This document shows positions 63,030 to 64,000 of a stretch of 64,000 nucleotides of DNA, one piece after another (the first letter of the stretch is position 1; the number at the start of each line of letters is the position of its first letter). Where the stretch lies: NCBI RefSeq assembly GCF_905163445.1, contig NC_053201.1:8938001-9002000 (forward strand), in the 5' to 3' direction. Made by a program: the position numbers and the translations under genes. A model generated the notes under the pieces. It did no database searches. It saw nothing but the letters and a program-made list of their open reading frames with translations, and had not been told where the DNA came from. The DNA comes from Pararge aegeria. Lineage: Eukaryota; Arthropoda; Insecta; Lepidoptera; Nymphalidae.

Positions 63030-63316
63030 AGTACAAGTTAGCTCTTGACTGTAACCTCACCTGGTGGTATGTGATGATGCAGTCTAATATGGTAGCGGGC
63101 TAACCTGTTTAGGGAGTACGGCTGTTATATTTAACTCAGACCTCTAATCGGTTTCTACACGACATCGTACCGGAACACGAAATCGCTTAGCGGCACGTCT
63201 TTCTCGTTAACTAGCTAATTATACAATCTCAAAGTCTTGCTCCGGCCGGGAATCAAACCCGGGACTTCCAATTTAAAACCACAGCGCTCACCGCTGCGCT
63301 AAGGAGGTCGTCGAAA
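63030..63316 (-). mobile_element. SINE-C copy, full length
   Basis: GTACAAGTTAGCTCTTGACTGTAACCTCACCTGGTGGTATGTGATGATGCAG, CTCTAATCGGTTTCTACACGACATCGTACCGG, GCGGCACGTCTTTCTC, and a head complement GAATCAAACCCGGG...CACAGCGCTCACCGCTGCGCTAAGGAGGTCG. B box retained. Confidence 0.85.
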
Positions 63317-63942
63317 TGAACCGCAAAACCGGTGCAAGAGCGCTATACTCAATACATTTTGCCGATATATCATGCTATATATATGATATATATGCTTCCA
63401 ATTGGCTCAATCGGTTACAAGGCTTAGCTACAGATTAATTCTGTTGTGATAGATATTTCTTAGCCCCTAGAAAATGCCTATTCACATTTCACACTTGCCA
63501 TGTAGAATCTCAAGTTATAAGTGGCAGGAAACACAGTTGCCACAAGGCCGTTGCGTACCTAAGCGGTACGTATCAGAAACGTGGGTAAAACGGCTAGAAA
63601 ACTCTAATTTTGAAAATGCAAACCGTCTGTCTTAAACCGTAGGTTATTATTTGAGCTGACATATTTATTAATGGCTGCATTGTGCAAGAATTAAAAAATA
63701 AATGCTACAAAATGCACTTAAATCAACAACAAGGCAGAAATCCCCATTGTGACGTCACGTCAGAGGTGTCGCTCTTCATATAACGGTGCATTTTTAATAG
63801 TCACGCTTTACGTTATTTTATTACGTACTCGTAGGTACTTTGGGAAACGGTTTTGATATTTTTAAATTGCGGTTATAAATGACATTTCATTCCTAATTCA
63901 ACAGATTTTAAAAAGAGGCCCAATCAGAGACATTTGCATAGA
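63317..63942. other. Unassigned sequence
   Basis: TATATATGATATAT near 63380. No gene or repeat end recognised. Confidence 0.45.
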
Positions 63943-63989
63943 CTCACACACACATACACTCACAAACACACACACACACACACACACAC
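63943..63989 (+). repeat. (CA)n microsatellite, imperfect
   Basis: CTCACACACACACATACACT then a pure CA run of about 24 bp close to the window end. Confidence 0.9.
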
Positions 63990-64000
63990 GCTGCACGCTT

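Overview
This window looks like non-coding, AT-rich nuclear DNA from a lepidopteran insect, most likely a nymphalid butterfly. The evidence is a dense mixture of repeats typical of butterfly and moth genomes: tRNA-derived SINEs resembling the Metulj families, Helitron-like elements that start near TACTAATATTATAAATG and end in CTAGT, 3' ends of Jockey/CR1-type and RTE-type LINEs, mariner remnants, a Penelope-like remnant and hAT-type MITEs. I see no convincing host protein-coding gene, no functional tRNA or rRNA gene, no CRISPR array and no bacterial-type operon. The only long open frame is a 472-codon reverse-transcriptase fragment of a LINE (34567-35985, minus strand). The window is probably intergenic or lies inside a very large intron.

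Layout. From 0 to 13 kb there are Helitron and SINE copies, a GC-rich island near 6.1-6.6 kb, a LINE reverse-transcriptase fragment at 9.4 kb, and long stretches with nothing recognisable. From 13 to 24 kb there is a Helitron pair and a cluster of SINE-B, LINE-J 3' ends and hAT MITEs, several nested in each other. From 24 to 34 kb there are hairpins, a tandemly duplicated RTE tail, a 169-bp snapback MITE and a 114-bp CTTT microsatellite behind a LINE 3' end. From 34 to 40 kb there is the best-preserved LINE, followed by a stack of SINE-C, hAT MITE, SINE-A and an RTE-like tail. From 40 to 54 kb there is a 440-bp Helitron, a dispersed direct duplication (46.8 and 48.7 kb) and a SINE-A cluster at 50-52 kb. 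From 54 to 64 kb there is a rearranged mariner with inverted duplications, a Penelope-like remnant with a GIY-YIG domain, a second mariner split by a hAT MITE, and a 17-bp-unit AT-rich array whose orientation flips twice and which sits between identical 51-bp direct repeats.

Family names used here are local labels. SINE-A: tRNA-like head, B box GGTTCGATTCC, body containing CACAAGCTACGCTTACTTTGG. SINE-B: GCGGTGATAGC head and (ATG)n tail. SINE-C: head with GCGCAACGGTGAGCGCTGTG and body with TAATCGGTTTCTACRCGA in reverse. LINE-J: the LINE whose 3' UTR carries the hairpin ATCGCTacaTAGCGAT. hAT-M: MITEs with CAGTGGCGTGCA termini and 8-bp duplications. Nested insertions allow relative dating: LINE-J and SINE-C inserted into SINE-B copies, SINE-A inserted into older repeats, and hAT-M inserted into mariner, SINE-C and RTE-like copies. 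Identifications rest on reading motifs by eye, and family assignments need library comparison.
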